Source: Pseudactinotalea suaedae
Lineage (GTDB): Bacteria > Actinomycetota > Actinomycetes > Actinomycetales > Beutenbergiaceae
DNA length: 64,000 nt
Direction: 5' to 3'
Assembly (NCBI RefSeq): GCF_009733815.1
Contig: NZ_WNXY01000009.1
Location: 124,001 to 188,000 of the forward strand
A model generated the notes under the pieces. It had not been told where the DNA came from. It was given only the letters and a program-made list of their open reading frames with translations, and ran no database searches. A program made the translations under genes and the position numbers. Position 1 is the stretch's first letter. Every line of letters begins with the position of its first letter. This document shows positions 1-8,307 of this stretch, in pieces.

Positions 1-357
1 CAGCACCGCGGCCGCCAGCGCGATGAACACGCTGTTGCCGATCCAGTTGAGCAACGGGAGCTCGTCGAAGACCTTGGCGTAGTTCGCGGGCTGCCAGGTG
101 AGCGGGATCAGGCGGTTGTCGAACACCTGCCCGCGCGGCTTGAAGCTCGCGGCGAGCAGCCACAGGAACGGGTACATGAACATGAAGGTGATCCCGATGA
201 GCAGGATCCACCGCACCACCTGACCGACCTTGCCGCCCGTGCTCAGCGGGGCGTCGTCACCGCGGGCGATCCGTCGGCGGCGCCCCGGTGGCGGCGGCGG
301 CGCCGGTTCGGTCAGCGACCCGACGACGGCCGGCACGCGATCCTTCGTGGTGACCAT
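1..357 (-). CDS. Carbohydrate ABC transporter permease (MalG type), partial at the window edge
   Basis: Inner-membrane permease of a CUT1-type sugar importer. Only the first 119 codons are present; the gene continues beyond position 1. The visible protein has a proline- and arginine-rich cytoplasmic start (PAPPPPPGRRRR), a first membrane segment with IGITFMFMYPFLWLLAASFK, and the stretch RLIPLTWQPANYAKVFDE typical of MalG-type permeases before the second segment. Its ATG (357-355) overlaps the stop codon of the upstream permease gene by four bases (ATGA), so the two are translationally coupled. A solute-binding protein gene is not visible and may lie further left or elsewhere. Family assignment is secure; the sugar is unknown. 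Confidence 0.93.
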   Translation of the reverse strand, partial: MVTTKDRVPAVVGSLTEPAPPPPPGRRRRIARGDDAPLSTGGKVGQVVRWILLIGITFMFMYPFLWLLAASFKPRGQVFDNRLIPLTWQPANYAKVFDELPLLNWIGNSVFIALAAAVL

Positions 358-1313
358 CAGCGCTCGCTCTCGTAGTACACGAACCTGTTGCTCAGCCGCA
401 CCTGGACCACGGAGATCACCATGATGATCACGAAGATCAGCCAGGCCATGGCGGAGGCGAACCCGAAGTTGAACTGCCGGAACGCCTGCTGGAACAGGTA
501 GACGCCGTAGAACAGCGACGCGTCCGGGGCCGCCGCGGTGTTGTCGCGGTAGAAGAGCAGGTACGCCTGGTCGAACACCTGCAGCGCGGCGATCGTCAGC
601 ACGATGAAGTTGAAGAACAGCGCGCCGGAGATCATCGGCGTCGTGATCGAGAAGAACTGCCGGACCTTGCCGGCGCCGTCCAGCTCGGCGACCTCGTACA
701 GCTCACGCGGGACGTTCTTGAGCGCGGCCAGGAAGATCACCATGGTCCCGCTGACCGCCCAGAGCGTCATCAGCACGATCGACGGCTTGATCCAGCCCGG
801 GTCGAGCAACCACTGGGGACCCTGGATGCCGAGCGCGGCGAGCCCCCTGTTGATGGCTCCCTGGTTGCCGTTGAGGAGCAGCAGGAAGACGGAGGCGGTC
901 GCGACCGCAGGCGTCATCTTGGGCAGGTAGAAGACCGTGCGGAAGAACCCTGACCCGAAGCGCACGCTGTTGAGCAGCAGCGCCAGCGACAGCGCCACGA
1001 TCAGCTCCAGCGGCACCGCGAGCACGGCGTAGAAGAGCGTGTTGCCGAGCGCGAGCATGACCTTGGGGTCCTCGAGCAGCAGCTCGTAGTTCGCGAACCC
1101 GGCAGGGTTGGCGGTGTTGGTCGCCAGGCTGTAGTACGTGAAGGAGATGTACAGGCTGTAGAGCATCGCGCCGAGCGTGAAGATCAGGAACCCGAGCAAC
1201 CAGGGCGAGATGAAGGCGAGGCCGGCGAGCGCCTCGCGCCTGTTGTACTTGCGCTGCTTGATGGGCGGCCGCGGTGCTTTCCGACGCGTGTCGCTGGCCG
1301 GGGAGGCGGTCAT
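357..1313 (-). CDS. Carbohydrate ABC transporter permease (MalF type)
   Basis: A 318-residue permease, first partner of a heterodimeric CUT1 sugar importer. It begins MTASPASDTRRKAPRPPIKQ, then six predicted membrane segments starting at ALAGLAFISPWLLGFLIF. The EAA-loop region for ATPase contact is in the C-terminal half (ELYEVAELDGAGKVRQFFSI). The ATG at 1313 is chosen because AGGA lies eight bases before it and the residues further upstream look non-coding. It overlaps the next permease gene by four bases. The divergent promoter region (1314-1516) carries two operator-like palindromes, so LacI control together with the aldolase gene is likely (inference). Confidence 0.93.
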   Translation of the reverse strand: MTASPASDTRRKAPRPPIKQRKYNRREALAGLAFISPWLLGFLIFTLGAMLYSLYISFTYYSLATNTANPAGFANYELLLEDPKVMLALGNTLFYAVLAVPLELIVALSLALLLNSVRFGSGFFRTVFYLPKMTPAVATASVFLLLLNGNQGAINRGLAALGIQGPQWLLDPGWIKPSIVLMTLWAVSGTMVIFLAALKNVPRELYEVAELDGAGKVRQFFSITTPMISGALFFNFIVLTIAALQVFDQAYLLFYRDNTAAAPDASLFYGVYLFQQAFRQFNFGFASAMAWLIFVIIMVISVVQVRLSNRFVYYESER

Positions 1314-1392
1314 CGTGATCCTGCGCGCTGTCGCAGGGGTCGCCTCTCGCTGCCGATCATCTGCCACCCTCCCTGGACTGCCTCGTCCGTGA

Positions 1393-1410
1393 TGTGGTAA
1401 CGATTCCACA
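1393..1410. promoter_or_regulatory. LacI-type operator candidate 1 (before the ABC permease operon)
   Basis: TGTGGTAACGATTCCACA is an imperfect palindrome, 14 of 18 positions symmetric, with the central CG usual in LacI-family operators. It lies about 80 bp upstream of the permease ATG. Two related sites occur at 1489-1502 and 2452-2465, and a LacI gene sits in the same cluster. Binding is inferred. Confidence 0.6.
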
Positions 1411-1488
1411 CATCGCTCGCCGACTATAAGCCCGGGGTTGGGGCGACGCAACCACTCCTCGGCCTCCCTGGTCCGGACGCCGTGGATG

Positions 1489-1502
1489 TGGGAACGTTGT
1501 CA
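1489..1502. promoter_or_regulatory. LacI-type operator candidate 2 (before the aldolase gene)
   Basis: TGGGAACGTTGTCA has the same central CG and TGG...CA ends as the site at 1395-1408 and differs at one position from the site at 2452-2465. It ends 14 bases before the aldolase ATG, overlapping the expected promoter start region, a position suited to repression. Confidence 0.6.
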
Positions 1503-1516
1503 CCCGGAGGCGAACG

Positions 1517-2398
1517 ATGACGACGACACTGCAGGCGATCGCCCGGCCCTCGGGTGGGCTGGCGATGGTGGCGATGGATCAGCGCGAGAGCCTTCGTCAC
1601 ATGTTCGACCAGGCCGGCGCAGGCCGTGTTCCCGACGGCGTTCTCACACAGTTCAAGCGGGACGTCGCGATCACGCTCGGCGAGCTCGCATCGGCCTTCC
1701 TCGTCGACCGCGATCTGGGCGGCCTGGAGATCCTGGCCGATCGGCTGCTCCCGCCCAGCTGCGGCTTCATCCTCGCGACCGACGCCCTCGAGCAGCGACC
1801 CGGCGGCCCGGTCGAGGACACGGCTCTCGACGACGGCGCGGTCGCGGCGGTCCGCGACGGGGTCGACGCGATCAAGCTGCTGCTGATCTGGCGGCGCGAC
1901 GAGCGCCGGGATGCGCGGATCGACCTCGCCCAGCGCTTCATCGCCGCGGCGCGCGAGCACGGCGTGCTCTCGGTCCTCGAGCCGGTCGTGCGTGCCGCAC
2001 CCGCCGAGGAGAGGGACGGCAGCTGGGACATGGACGTCGCGATCCGTGAGGCAGCCGCCGAGCTGAGCGCACTGAGGCCCTCGCTGACCAAGGTGCAGGT
2101 TCCGCTGGGCGGCGCGGGCGAGCCGGCCGAGCAGCAGGCTGCGAGCGACCGGCTGGCTGCGGTGATCACCGGACCATGGGTGGTGCTGTCGCAGGGCGTG
2201 CCCCAGAACCGGTTCGCGCCGGCCGTCGAGGCTGCGTGCCGGGCCGGCGCCAGCGGCTTCCTCGCCGGTCGCGCGCTGTGGAGCGACGTCGTCGGCGCCG
2301 CGGACGTGCCGACCGCGCTCGCCGAGCGCTCACGACCACGCCTGGAGCGGCTCACGGAGATCGTCGACACCTGTGCCCGGCCCTGGCAGGACGTCTGA
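1517..2398 (+). CDS. Class I aldolase of the sulfofructosephosphate aldolase (YihT)/LacD family
   Basis: A 293-residue TIM-barrel aldolase. It resembles E. coli YihT along its whole length: the opening RPSGGLAMVAMDQRESLRHM matches the YihT ASGGFAMLAVDQRE block, KLLLIWRRDE matches KLLVLWRSDE, and SLTKVQVPLGG holds the lysine expected to form the Schiff base. GASGFLAGRALWSDVVG keeps the arginine region near the C-terminus. YihT cleaves 6-deoxy-6-sulfofructose 1-phosphate to DHAP and sulfolactaldehyde; tagatose-bisphosphate aldolases are relatives, so the substrate is not proven. No sulfoquinovosidase, sulfosugar kinase or sulfolactaldehyde reductase is seen nearby. CCGGAGG is the ribosome binding site. 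The gene is first in a run with the MBL, LacI and mannosidase genes. Confidence 0.8.
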   Translation: MTTTLQAIARPSGGLAMVAMDQRESLRHMFDQAGAGRVPDGVLTQFKRDVAITLGELASAFLVDRDLGGLEILADRLLPPSCGFILATDALEQRPGGPVEDTALDDGAVAAVRDGVDAIKLLLIWRRDERRDARIDLAQRFIAAAREHGVLSVLEPVVRAAPAEERDGSWDMDVAIREAAAELSALRPSLTKVQVPLGGAGEPAEQQAASDRLAAVITGPWVVLSQGVPQNRFAPAVEAACRAGASGFLAGRALWSDVVGAADVPTALAERSRPRLERLTEIVDTCARPWQDV

Positions 2399-2755
2399 GC
2401 GGACCGGCGTCGCCGCCCGCGCCACCGAAGTGGCGCTCGACCCTCCGGACATGGGATCGTTGTCAGGCAAGGAGGAGGGATGTCCAGAAGGTGGCATCCG
2501 CCCGGACCTGCTGACGGTGTCGACCACGCCCTGCACGGTCCTGGTGAAGGAGCTTCGACGAGCCCACACGGCCGTCGGAGCGCCCTGTCACGCTCTCGCC
2601 ATCGCTCGCTCCGGCGTGCGTCCCGGCGCGGCCACGGCCGCGCTCGTGACCGCGCTCACCCCCGAGCGAGGAGTCCCCAGCGTGATCTTCGACAGCGCGG
2701 CGCCGCCCGCGCCGGCGCCATCCTGCAGCCGACCCGACAGCGGGCGGGTGGTGTC
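2399..2755 (+). other. Gap before the double-MBL gene: operator plus a doubtful small reading frame
   Basis: This 357-base gap holds the third operator-like site, then a strong ribosome binding site AAGGAGGAGGG directly before ATG 2480. That ATG is in frame with the MBL gene, but the 92 codons it would add have arginine/serine/histidine-rich, out-of-frame character. The other frame is open from before 2480 to TGA 2757-2759, has higher third-position GC, and its stop overlaps the MBL start codon as GTGA, like the other couplings in this cluster. A short coupled gene, a gene with a frameshift near 2480, or a relic would all fit. I do not recognise its product. Confidence 0.4.
2452..2465. promoter_or_regulatory. 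LacI-type operator candidate 3 (before the MBL-LacI-mannosidase unit)
   Basis: TGGGATCGTTGTCA matches the site at 1489-1502 in 13 of 14 positions. It lies just upstream of the AAGGAGG ribosome binding site at 2470-2476 and so probably controls the second transcription unit, including the LacI gene itself. Confidence 0.6.
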
Positions 2756-4606
2756 GTGATCGAGGTCGCCGAGGGCGTCTACCGGATCCCTGACACCTGC
2801 CACGTCTACCTGATCCGCAGCGAGACCGACCCGACGTCCGGCATCTGCATCGACTTCGGTGCCGGCGAGGTGCTCGACCACCTCGCCGAGGTGGGCATCG
2901 AACGCGTCACCGATGTGCTGATGACCCACCACCACCGCGACCAGGGTCAAGGGCTCCCACGCGCCGTCGCCCACGGCGCCCGCATCCACGTGCCGCCGGT
3001 CGAGGTCGAGCTGTTCGCCGCCGTCGAGGAGATGTGGCAGACCCGCCAGCTGGACAACGACGACAACCTGCGGCAGGACTGGTTCTCGCTCACGAGCTCG
3101 GTGCCGGTCGCCGGCACCGTTCCCGAGTACCGCACCGCCGACTTCGGCGGCACGGCGATCACCACGATCCCGACGCCGGGTCACACGGTCGGTTCCGTCG
3201 CCTACCTGCTGGAGCGCGGCGGACGGCGGCTGGCCTTCAGCGGTGACCTCATCCACAGCCCGGGCAAGGTCTGGTCGCTCGCGGCGACCCAGTGGACCTA
3301 CACCGGTCGCGAGGGACCCAGCTATCTGGCGGTCAGCGCGGTCCTGCTCGCCCGGCGTGAACCCGACCTGCTGCTGCCCTCGCACGGCGACCCGATGGAC
3401 GACCCGCGGGCGGCCCTGGGCCTGCTGGCCGAGCGGATCTCGGAGTACGCCGAGAGCCGCAGCGAGCACGCCTTCGACGGCCTCAGCAAGCTCGACGACC
3501 CGTTCGTGGTCGTCACCCCGCACCTGCTGCTCAACACCTCGTCCTGGATGTCGGCGAGCTACGTGCTGCTCTCGGAGACCGGGGAGGCGCTGCTGATCGA
3601 CTACGGCTACGACATGTTCTTCGGCTCGGCCTGGGGCAACGACCGCTCCTCCCGGCGTCCGTGGCTGGAGTCGCTGCCGGCGCTGCGCCGCCGTCATGGT
3701 GTGCGCCGTGTCAGCGTGGCGATCCCTACGCACTACCACGACGACCACGTCGCAGGCATGCCGCTGCTGCGCGACGTCGAGGGCACCGAGCTCTGGATCC
3801 CGGGGGCGGTGGCGGAGGTCCTCGCCGATCCGTGGGCGCACGACCTGCCGTGCCAGTGGTACGACCCGATCCCCGCCGACCGCGTGCTCCCCGACGACGG
3901 CACGTTCGAGTGGAACGAGTACACGATCGGCGTGCACCCCCAGCCGGGCCACACCATGTACGCCGTGGCCTACAGCCTGAGCGTCGACGGCATCGACGTG
4001 GTGTTCACCGGCGACCAGCAGGAAGGCATGGGCGGACCCGACGGCGCACGTGGCAGCCACGGCCGCGACGTCCTCAACTACCAGTACCGCAACCGGTTCA
4101 GGCTCGGTGACTACGTCGCGTCCGCACAGCTGTACCGTCGGCTGGCGCCGGGTCTGCTGGCGAGCGGGCACTGGCAGCCCCGCACGGTCACGGCCGCCTA
4201 TCTCGACTACCTCGCCGACGAGGGGCAGGCGCTGGATGCCCGCCACCGCGAGCTGCTGCCGCTGGACGACCTCGACCTGGGAGCCGACGGCGCGGCGGTG
4301 CGGCTCAGCCCGTACCGTGCCGCGATCGAGGTCGGGGAGGAGCTCACGATCACGGCGCGCGTGCGCAACCCGTTCTCGGACTGGGCCGCGGTGCTGGTAC
4401 GGGTGGTGCCGCCGCGGGGCTGGCACGTGGTCGACGGCGAGCGCAAGCTCGAGCTCGACGGGCACACCGAGGCCGAGACCGTGCTGACCGTGCGAGCGAG
4501 CACGGCGGGGCGCCGTCAGCCGGTCGCGGTCGACGTCACCGTGGGTGAGGTCAAGCTGGGGCAGCAGGCCCATGTCGTCGTCGATGTCTGGAAGGGGCAG
4601 CAGTGA
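2756..4606 (+). CDS. Protein with two metallo-beta-lactamase domains and a C-terminal NEW3-like beta domain
   Basis: A 616-residue protein if started at GTG 2756. The first MBL-fold domain (about residues 1-230) has a degenerate metal motif THHHRDQGQG, with Q where the second-metal histidine is usual, followed by SGDLIHSPG. The second (about 250-500) has the full motif THYHDDH near residue 325, then FTGDQQEGM and ASGHW. The last 100 residues (VGEELTITARVRNPFSDWAA) look like an NPCBM-associated NEW3 or similar Ig-like fold. MBL-fold hydrolases act on esters, lactones, thioesters or phosphodiesters; here a sugar lactone or sulfo/acyl sugar is possible but unproven. The stop overlaps the LacI GTG by four bases. 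The start is uncertain; ATG 2480 has the better ribosome binding site. Confidence 0.75.
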   Translation: MIEVAEGVYRIPDTCHVYLIRSETDPTSGICIDFGAGEVLDHLAEVGIERVTDVLMTHHHRDQGQGLPRAVAHGARIHVPPVEVELFAAVEEMWQTRQLDNDDNLRQDWFSLTSSVPVAGTVPEYRTADFGGTAITTIPTPGHTVGSVAYLLERGGRRLAFSGDLIHSPGKVWSLAATQWTYTGREGPSYLAVSAVLLARREPDLLLPSHGDPMDDPRAALGLLAERISEYAESRSEHAFDGLSKLDDPFVVVTPHLLLNTSSWMSASYVLLSETGEALLIDYGYDMFFGSAWGNDRSSRRPWLESLPALRRRHGVRRVSVAIPTHYHDDHVAGMPLLRDVEGTELWIPGAVAEVLADPWAHDLPCQWYDPIPADRVLPDDGTFEWNEYTIGVHPQPGHTMYAVAYSLSVDGIDVVFTGDQQEGMGGPDGARGSHGRDVLNYQYRNRFRLGDYVASAQLYRRLAPGLLASGHWQPRTVTAAYLDYLADEGQALDARHRELLPLDDLDLGADGAAVRLSPYRAAIEVGEELTITARVRNPFSDWAAVLVRVVPPRGWHVVDGERKLELDGHTEAETVLTVRASTAGRRQPVAVDVTVGEVKLGQQAHVVVDVWKGQQ

Positions 4607-5655
4607 GGAACGACGGAATCGGCGCCCGCCGGGCGACGATCAAGGAGGTCGCCGAGGCGGCCGGGGTCTCGCGCTCCACCGCTTCGCGCGCGCTGTCGGG
4701 CACCGGGTACGTCGCCGAGAACGTCCGCTCCCGGGTCCGGCTCGCTGCCGAGGAGCTGGGGTACGTGGTCGACGCGACGGCACGGAGCCTGAAGCAGCAG
4801 TCGAGCCGCCTGATCGGCGTGGTGGTGAGCGACCTGCGGAACGCCTTCTACTCGGCGCTCGCCGCGGGTGCGGCGCGCGCCTGCCGCAGCGCCGGCTATA
4901 CGATGGTGCTGCTGGACGACTGGGGCCACGAGGACGACGAGACCTCGGCGGCCGAGACGTTCGTCGCGCTGCGGGTCGCCGGCGTCGTGGCCACACCCGT
5001 GACGGCGACGCTCTCGCGGTATCTCGTGCGCCACCGCATCCCGGTGATCGAGGCGGACCGCCGGTTCTCGGAGGACACCGTCTCGGCGGTCGTCGTCGAC
5101 AACCGGGCGGCCGCGCGCGCCACGACCGAGCACCTGCTGGCACTGGGCCACCGCCGGATCGCGCTGCTGCTCGACGAGACCGAGTGGACCACCGGCAACG
5201 ACCGGCGCGAGGGCTACACCGACGCGCTGAGAGCCGGAGGACACGCGATCGACCCCCGGTTGGTGGTGCCCACCGGGTGGGACGCCGAGGCGGCTCGTCA
5301 GGCTGCGACCGAGCTCCTGCAACGGCCTGACCCGCCGACCGCGGTGTTCGCGGCGAACAACCTGCTCGCCGAGGGCGCCTGGCGCGCTGCCGCCGACCTC
5401 GGCATCGCCGTCCCGGACCGGCTCTCGCTGGTGGCGTTCGACGACGCGTCCTGGATGTCGATGGTGAGCCCCGGCGTCACCGCGGTGGTGCAGGACCCGG
5501 AGGCGATCGGCGCGCTCGCCGTCGGCGCGCTCATCGACGAGCTGCGCGGCGAGCAGGAGGCACCGCGGACCGTCGTCGTCCCGACCCGGATGATCCGGCG
5601 CGGCTCGACGGCGATCCCCGCGCTGCTGGACACGCGAGCCGGGGCGTCGGCATGA
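4603..5655 (+). CDS. LacI-family transcriptional regulator
   Basis: A 350-residue repressor-type regulator. The DNA-binding head is ATIKEVAEAAGVSRSTASRA, followed by the hinge helix region and a periplasmic-binding-protein-like sugar sensor (LIGVVVSDLRNAFYSALAAG to the C-terminus, including the FAANNLLAEGAWRAA and VAFDDASW blocks). Its GTG start overlaps the MBL stop, and its own stop overlaps the mannosidase ATG, so it is coupled on both sides. It is the obvious candidate to bind the three CG-centred palindromes at 1393-1410, 1489-1502 and 2452-2465, which would make it both cluster-specific and autoregulated. The inducer is presumably a sugar or sugar phosphate of this pathway (inference). 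Confidence 0.93.
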   Translation: MRNDGIGARRATIKEVAEAAGVSRSTASRALSGTGYVAENVRSRVRLAAEELGYVVDATARSLKQQSSRLIGVVVSDLRNAFYSALAAGAARACRSAGYTMVLLDDWGHEDDETSAAETFVALRVAGVVATPVTATLSRYLVRHRIPVIEADRRFSEDTVSAVVVDNRAAARATTEHLLALGHRRIALLLDETEWTTGNDRREGYTDALRAGGHAIDPRLVVPTGWDAEAARQAATELLQRPDPPTAVFAANNLLAEGAWRAAADLGIAVPDRLSLVAFDDASWMSMVSPGVTAVVQDPEAIGALAVGALIDELRGEQEAPRTVVVPTRMIRRGSTAIPALLDTRAGASA

Positions 5656-8192
5656 GTGGGGCACCGCTGTCGAACGCACCCTCCGGGCCGCAGCCGCGCG
5701 GCCTGCCGGCGGGTGTGCGCCCCGCGGCGACACCGGACCGCACCCTGCACATGGTCGGCAACGCGCACCTCGACCCGGTGTGGCTGTGGCCGTGGCAGGA
5801 GGGGTACGCCGAGGCGCGCGCGACCTTCGCCTCCGCGATCCAGCGGATGGAGGAGTACCCGGACTTCGTCTTCACGTGCGACCAGGTCGTGCTGCTGTCC
5901 TGGGTCGAGGAGTCCGACCCCGAGCTGTTCGAGCGCATCCGGGAGCGCGTCGCCGAGGGTCGCTGGGTCAACGTGGGCGGCTGGTGGGTGGAGCCCGACT
6001 GCAACATGCCGATGGGTGAGTCCTTCGCCCGGCAGGGCCTGATCGGCCAGCGCTACCTCGCCTCCCGGTTCGGCAGGATGGCCGACGTCGGGATGAACGT
6101 CGACCCGTTCGGTCACCACGCGATGCTCCCCCAGATCCTGCGGCTGCAGCGCATGGACAGCTACGTCTTCATGCGGCCCGGCCCGCACGAGGCCGACGGC
6201 TCGGCGCACACGCTGTTCTGGTGGGAGTCGCCGGACGGCTCACGCGTGCTCGGCTACCGGATCCCGTTCGAGTACTGCAGCCCGCCGGGCGACGTCTCCT
6301 GGCAGACCGAGAAGGCCATCGCCCAGCTCGACCGCGGGCTCGGCGAGGCGATGGTGTTCTACGGCGTCGGCAACCACGGCGGCGGACCCACCAAGGCCAA
6401 CATCGACTCGATCCACCGGTACGACCGGATGGGTTCGTTCGGGAGGATGCGGATGTCACACCCGCGCGCGTACGTCGACGAGATGACCGCCCGGGGCGAG
6501 CGGTTCCTGGACTCGCTGCCGGTGCGACGCGACGACCTCCAGCACCACGCGCCCGGCTGCTACTCGGCCCACTCGGGCATCAAGGCGTGGCAGCGCAAGG
6601 CGCAGCAGACACTGCTCTCGGCCGAGCGGTGGGCAGCGGTGGTCGCGTTCCACGACGGCCTGGACTACCCGCGGGACGAGCTCGAGCACGCCTGGAAGCA
6701 GGTGCTGTTCAACCAGTTCCACGACGTGCTGCCGGGCTCGGCGATCGAGTCCGCCTACGACGACGCCCGCGACCAGCTCGGTGAGGCGATCGCGATCTCC
6801 AAGCGGATCATCACCCGCGCCCACAACGTGCTGGCGCGGCAGATCCCGATCCCGCTGGTCGAGGGCACGCAGCCGGTGCTGGTCTTCAACCCGCACCCCT
6901 GGCCGGTCAGCGCCGACATCGAGCTGCAGTACGGCGTGCAGCCCACCGGGGTGCACCTGGTCCCTGAAGACGATGGCGCGCAGGTGCCGTCCCAGACCAC
7001 CCAGTCGGTGGCGACGACGTCCGACAAGGGGCGCGGCGCCGTCGTCTTCCGCGCGGAGGTGCCCGCGCTCGGGTACCGGACCTACCGGATGCTCTCCGGG
7101 CCGGGCGCCCCGCCGGCGACCGGGCCGCTCACGGTCACCGAGACCCTGCTGGAGAACGAGCATCTGCGGGTCGAGATCGACCCGACGACCGGCGACGTCG
7201 CCTCGCTGCTCGACAAGCGCACCGGGACCGACGTCGTCGGACGTCCCGAGCGCGCGCACACCCAGGTGTGCGAGGACCCGACCGACACCTGGGGCCACCG
7301 CGTGATCTCCTACGCGTGGGAGGGCGCGCCCATGCAGCTCGACCGCATCGTGGTGCGCGAGAGCGGGCCGCTGCGAGCACGCCTGCGGATCGAGCGGACC
7401 TGGGGCGCGTCCCGGCTGATCGAGGAGCTGCTGCTGGGCCACGACGCGACGACGCTGCGCGTGGACGTCACGCTCGACTGGCGCGAGCAGGCACACCTGC
7501 TCAAGCTCCGCTTCCCCACCGCGCTGACCGAGCCGCGGGCGACCTATGAGATCCCCTACGGCGAGCTCGAGCGGCCGGTCGACGGCGCCGAGGAACCCGC
7601 GCAGACCTGGGTCGACCTGACCGGCACCATCGGGGGCGCACCCGCCGGGCTCACGGTGATCGCGACCAACAAGCACGGCTGGGACGTCTCGCCGGACGCC
7701 TCGATCGGGATCACCGCGGTGCGCAGCCCGGTGTACTCCTGGCACGACCCGCGACTGCTCGACCCCGAGGGTCTGTACACCTTCCAGGACCAGGGCACGC
7801 AGCGCTTCAGCTACCTGATGGCGCCGCACGCGGGCGACCACCACGAGGTCGAGCCCACCCGTCGCGGGCAGGAGCTGGGTCAGGCGCCGCGCGCGATGCT
7901 GGAGTCCTCCCACGACGGTCACCTGCCGCTGACCCACTCCTTCGTGGACGATCGCGGTGGACCGGTCATGGTGACGGCGGTCAAGGGTGCCGAGGATCCC
8001 GGCGAGGCCGGCGACGACCTGATCGTGCGTGCGGTCGAGACCCGCGGGGCGAGCGCCCGGGCAAGCATCGCGCTCCCGCTGCTCGACCGCACGCTGGAGG
8101 CCGAGTGGGGTCCGTACCAGCTGAGGACCTTCCGCGTGCGCGCCGACGGGGAACCTGTCGAGGTCGACCTGCTCGAGCTGCCGCTGACCTGA
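5652..8192 (+). CDS. Alpha-mannosidase, glycoside hydrolase family 38
   Basis: An 846-residue retaining, zinc-dependent alpha-mannosidase. The GH38 catalytic domain starts with HMVGNAHLDPVWLWPW (predicted zinc ligands H39 and D41). The nucleophile aspartate, also a zinc ligand, is D151 in MNVDPFGHH, and the last zinc histidine is in FNQFHDVLPGSAI. The middle and C-terminal beta domains follow. There is no signal peptide, so it acts in the cytoplasm on an imported mannoside. The length fits bacterial GH38 enzymes such as mannosylglycerate hydrolases. Its ATG overlaps the LacI stop. With the ABC importer it suggests uptake and intracellular cleavage of a mannose-containing compound whose other half feeds the aldolase (inference). 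Confidence 0.92.
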   Translation: MSGAPLSNAPSGPQPRGLPAGVRPAATPDRTLHMVGNAHLDPVWLWPWQEGYAEARATFASAIQRMEEYPDFVFTCDQVVLLSWVEESDPELFERIRERVAEGRWVNVGGWWVEPDCNMPMGESFARQGLIGQRYLASRFGRMADVGMNVDPFGHHAMLPQILRLQRMDSYVFMRPGPHEADGSAHTLFWWESPDGSRVLGYRIPFEYCSPPGDVSWQTEKAIAQLDRGLGEAMVFYGVGNHGGGPTKANIDSIHRYDRMGSFGRMRMSHPRAYVDEMTARGERFLDSLPVRRDDLQHHAPGCYSAHSGIKAWQRKAQQTLLSAERWAAVVAFHDGLDYPRDELEHAWKQVLFNQFHDVLPGSAIESAYDDARDQLGEAIAISKRIITRAHNVLARQIPIPLVEGTQPVLVFNPHPWPVSADIELQYGVQPTGVHLVPEDDGAQVPSQTTQSVATTSDKGRGAVVFRAEVPALGYRTYRMLSGPGAPPATGPLTVTETLLENEHLRVEIDPTTGDVASLLDKRTGTDVVGRPERAHTQVCEDPTDTWGHRVISYAWEGAPMQLDRIVVRESGPLRARLRIERTWGASRLIEELLLGHDATTLRVDVTLDWREQAHLLKLRFPTALTEPRATYEIPYGELERPVDGAEEPAQTWVDLTGTIGGAPAGLTVIATNKHGWDVSPDASIGITAVRSPVYSWHDPRLLDPEGLYTFQDQGTQRFSYLMAPHAGDHHEVEPTRRGQELGQAPRAMLESSHDGHLPLTHSFVDDRGGPVMVTAVKGAEDPGEAGDDLIVRAVETRGASARASIALPLLDRTLEAEWGPYQLRTFRVRADGEPVEVDLLELPLT

Positions 8193-8307
8193 CCCGCGCG
8201 AGCCGCCAGCCGCCAGGGTTGTCCACCGGTGCGGCCCGATGCACCGTTGTCCACAGCAGGGTCCCGACTGCGGAGCGTGCGTCACCGGGATCTCCCACCA
8301 TCGTGGG

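Noticed and set aside
1517-8192. A complete sulfoquinovose (sulfo-EMP) pathway.
   Set aside because: Only the aldolase resembles that pathway. No sulfoquinovosidase (GH31), isomerase, kinase or sulfolactaldehyde reductase gene is visible, so the pathway name is not supported.
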